From positions 34,566-98,565 of the forward strand of contig PDOZ01000029.1 in the NCBI GenBank assembly GCA_002747325.1: DNA of 64,000 nucleotides, in the 5' to 3' direction. Under the pieces are notes generated by a model. It saw only the letters and a list, made by a program, of their open reading frames with translations, was not told where the DNA came from and made no database searches. Origin of the DNA: Rhodobacterales bacterium (GTDB lineage Bacteria; Pseudomonadota; Alphaproteobacteria; Rhodobacterales; Rhodobacteraceae). The position numbers were made by a program, and so were the translations under genes. Each line of letters begins with the position of its first letter. The first letter of the stretch is position 1. Of this stretch, positions 62,687-64,000 are shown one piece after another.

Positions 62687-64000
62687 ATGACATCGGAAAA
62701 CTGGATCGAGTTTGAAGGTCGGAAATATAATCTCAAAGAGGGCGAAAAAGCCCTTGATGCGATGCTTCGACAAGGCGCGCCCATCAGCTTTTCCTGCCGT
62801 CAGGGCACCTGCCGCTCCTGCATGTTACAAGCGCTCTCCGGCGATCCCGGCGCGGCGGCGGTCAGCACTCTGCCGCCGGACTATCGTGACCGCGGGTTCT
62901 TCCTGCCCTGCATGGCAACCGATGTTGACAGCGTCGTGGCGCAGCGGCCAGACCTGTCGCAATGCGTGCAGGAAGCAACCGTCGCCGACAAGACCTATAC
63001 CGCCCCGGATATCGTCATTCTGCGGCTTGAACCGGCAACCGAAATCCAGTGGCAGCCCGGTCAGGTGATCAGCCTGATGAACGCGAATGACGACGTGCGC
63101 AGCTATTCTCTGGTGAGCGGCAAGGACGATTATTTCATGGAGCTGCATATCCGTATCTACCCCGAAGGTGCTGTCAGCAGCTGGGTAGACAGCCTTTCGG
63201 TCGGCGATGCGGTCCGGTTCCAGGGGCCAACGGGTGAATTCATTTATGATGACAGCATGGCGGACCGCCCGCTGTTGCTGATCGGCACCGGGACGGGTGG
63301 CGGTGTGTTGACCGGGTTGGTCAAACAGGCGCTAGCGAAAGGGCATCGCGGCCCGATCCACCTTTATCATGGCGGCCGCACCGCCGGAGATCTGTATCTT
63401 TCCGAGCATTTGGCGGATTTCCCCGCAGACCGCGTGACCATCACGCAGGCCGCCTCACGCGAAGCCGTCGGGGAACAGCCGCCGGCACGGGTTGCGGAGC
63501 TTGCCTTCGATCAATACCCGGACCTGACAGAAACCCATATTTTCCTGTGCGGCAATCCCGACATGATCGAAAACGCCCGCGTCCATGCCATGGGGAATGG
63601 TGCCGATCTGACCCGGCTGCATGCGGATTCGTTTAACCCGCCGGGGCTGTATCAGACCAACGAGGACGAGAAACTGGCCTCGATCAAACCCGACCCGGAG
63701 ATGTGGCAGGCGCTTGGCGAAGGCCGGATCCTGAGCGAAATCCTGACCGAGTTTTACACCGGATTGTTCGAAGACCCGCGCCTTGCACCGTTCTTCCAGC
63801 GCACAACCAAACAGCGCGCCATTGATAAGCAGTTCAGCTTCTTGCAGGACCTGTTCTGCGGCACCAAGCTGTTCTTTGGTGAAAAACCGTTCAATTCCCA
63901 CCACTGGATGGTCATCAGCGATGAATTGTTCGATTACCGCGAGCGGATGTTCTTTGATGTGGTGCGCAAATATGGCATCGAAGAGCGTTTCATCCACCGC
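62687..64000 (+). CDS. 2Fe-2S ferredoxin / FAD-NAD(P) reductase / truncated-hemoglobin fusion (3' truncated by window edge)
   Basis: The frame runs to the window end, giving 438 residues. An N-terminal plant-type 2Fe-2S domain has C-x4-C-x2-C (CRQGTCRSC) and a fourth Cys 29 residues later. A flavin domain follows with RSYSLVS and then GTGTGGG and CGNPDM for NAD(P) binding. The C-terminal part (from about residue 345) resembles a truncated globin: FYTGLFEDPRLAPFF, F-x-Q-x3-F helices and the proximal His in NSHHWMVIS. This would pass electrons from NAD(P)H to a haem, as in flavohemoglobin-type NO dioxygenases. The globin end is not closed, so the terminal part is missing. Confidence 0.85.
   Translation, partial: MTSENWIEFEGRKYNLKEGEKALDAMLRQGAPISFSCRQGTCRSCMLQALSGDPGAAAVSTLPPDYRDRGFFLPCMATDVDSVVAQRPDLSQCVQEATVADKTYTAPDIVILRLEPATEIQWQPGQVISLMNANDDVRSYSLVSGKDDYFMELHIRIYPEGAVSSWVDSLSVGDAVRFQGPTGEFIYDDSMADRPLLLIGTGTGGGVLTGLVKQALAKGHRGPIHLYHGGRTAGDLYLSEHLADFPADRVTITQAASREAVGEQPPARVAELAFDQYPDLTETHIFLCGNPDMIENARVHAMGNGADLTRLHADSFNPPGLYQTNEDEKLASIKPDPEMWQALGEGRILSEILTEFYTGLFEDPRLAPFFQRTTKQRAIDKQFSFLQDLFCGTKLFFGEKPFNSHHWMVISDELFDYRERMFFDVVRKYGIEERFIHR

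Overview
The window is a contiguous, GC-rich stretch of an alphaproteobacterial chromosome, most likely from the Rhodobacterales (Roseobacter/Paracoccaceae type). The evidence is the aerobic cobalamin genes cobN and cobO, a DUF1013 (TrcR-type) regulator, a def/def-like/fmt operon, COQ9, a paired CtrA-type TTAA-N7-TTAA array, and generally compact genes with 1-4 base start/stop overlaps. I see no tRNA, rRNA, insertion sequence, integrase or CRISPR array. The left edge cuts cobN and the right edge cuts a ferredoxin-reductase-globin fusion gene.

Regions 1 to about 51.7 kb are mainly housekeeping. In order: cobalamin (cobN, cobO) around a lipoprotein and a multi-pass membrane protein (1-4.8 kb); an FAD oxidoreductase divergent from the tRNA methyltransferase mnmD, then a lytic transglycosylase, dapA and smpB (4.8-10 kb); the def/def-like/fmt operon, a PatB-type C-S lyase, an L,D-transpeptidase and rpsU (10-14 kb); COQ9, quinone oxidoreductase, MAPEG, RNase T2 and a DUF1013 regulator (14-17.7 kb); pbpC with a giant alpha-2-macroglobulin, a hybrid histidine kinase and recQ (17.8-29.6 kb); YggT, a thioesterase-like protein, a UMF1-type transporter, mepA, a phytase-esterase-like protein, a VUT-family transporter and arfB (29.6-35 kb); pncB/pncA, trhO, ugd, a CaiB/BaiF protein and modABC (35-43 kb); a probable phosphate-scavenging cassette with phoA behind a Pho box, a membrane glycerophosphodiesterase and a phospholipase A2-like protein (43-48 kb); and a TetR-controlled HlyD/ABC exporter of YbhGFSR type (48-51.7 kb). 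Two long imperfect palindromes (about 17.66 and 29.95 kb) share a core sequence and look like a dispersed intergenic element.

The unusual part is 51.9-61.5 kb: six consecutive same-strand GTPase genes that alternate large dynamin-like proteins (L1, L2, L3; 666-707 residues) with smaller dynamin-type GTPases (S1, S2, S3; 267-410 residues). All three large proteins share one switch motif (LPSDVNPWTSV), while the small ones form a separate family with a QAWR motif. One small member (S2) has an intact P-loop but has lost the DxxG Asp and Gly. This looks like a three-pair bacterial dynamin system, probably a membrane-remodelling machine assembled from asymmetric L/S pairs. It is followed, after a 488-base gap, by a small protein with a predicted Roadblock/LC7-like fold and by a 2Fe-2S ferredoxin, FAD/NAD(P) reductase and truncated-hemoglobin fusion. 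Whether these last two belong functionally to the dynamin cluster is open: the gap and a strong terminator between them suggest separate transcription units.

All calls come from reading the sequence and from knowledge of protein families; no search or structure prediction was run.
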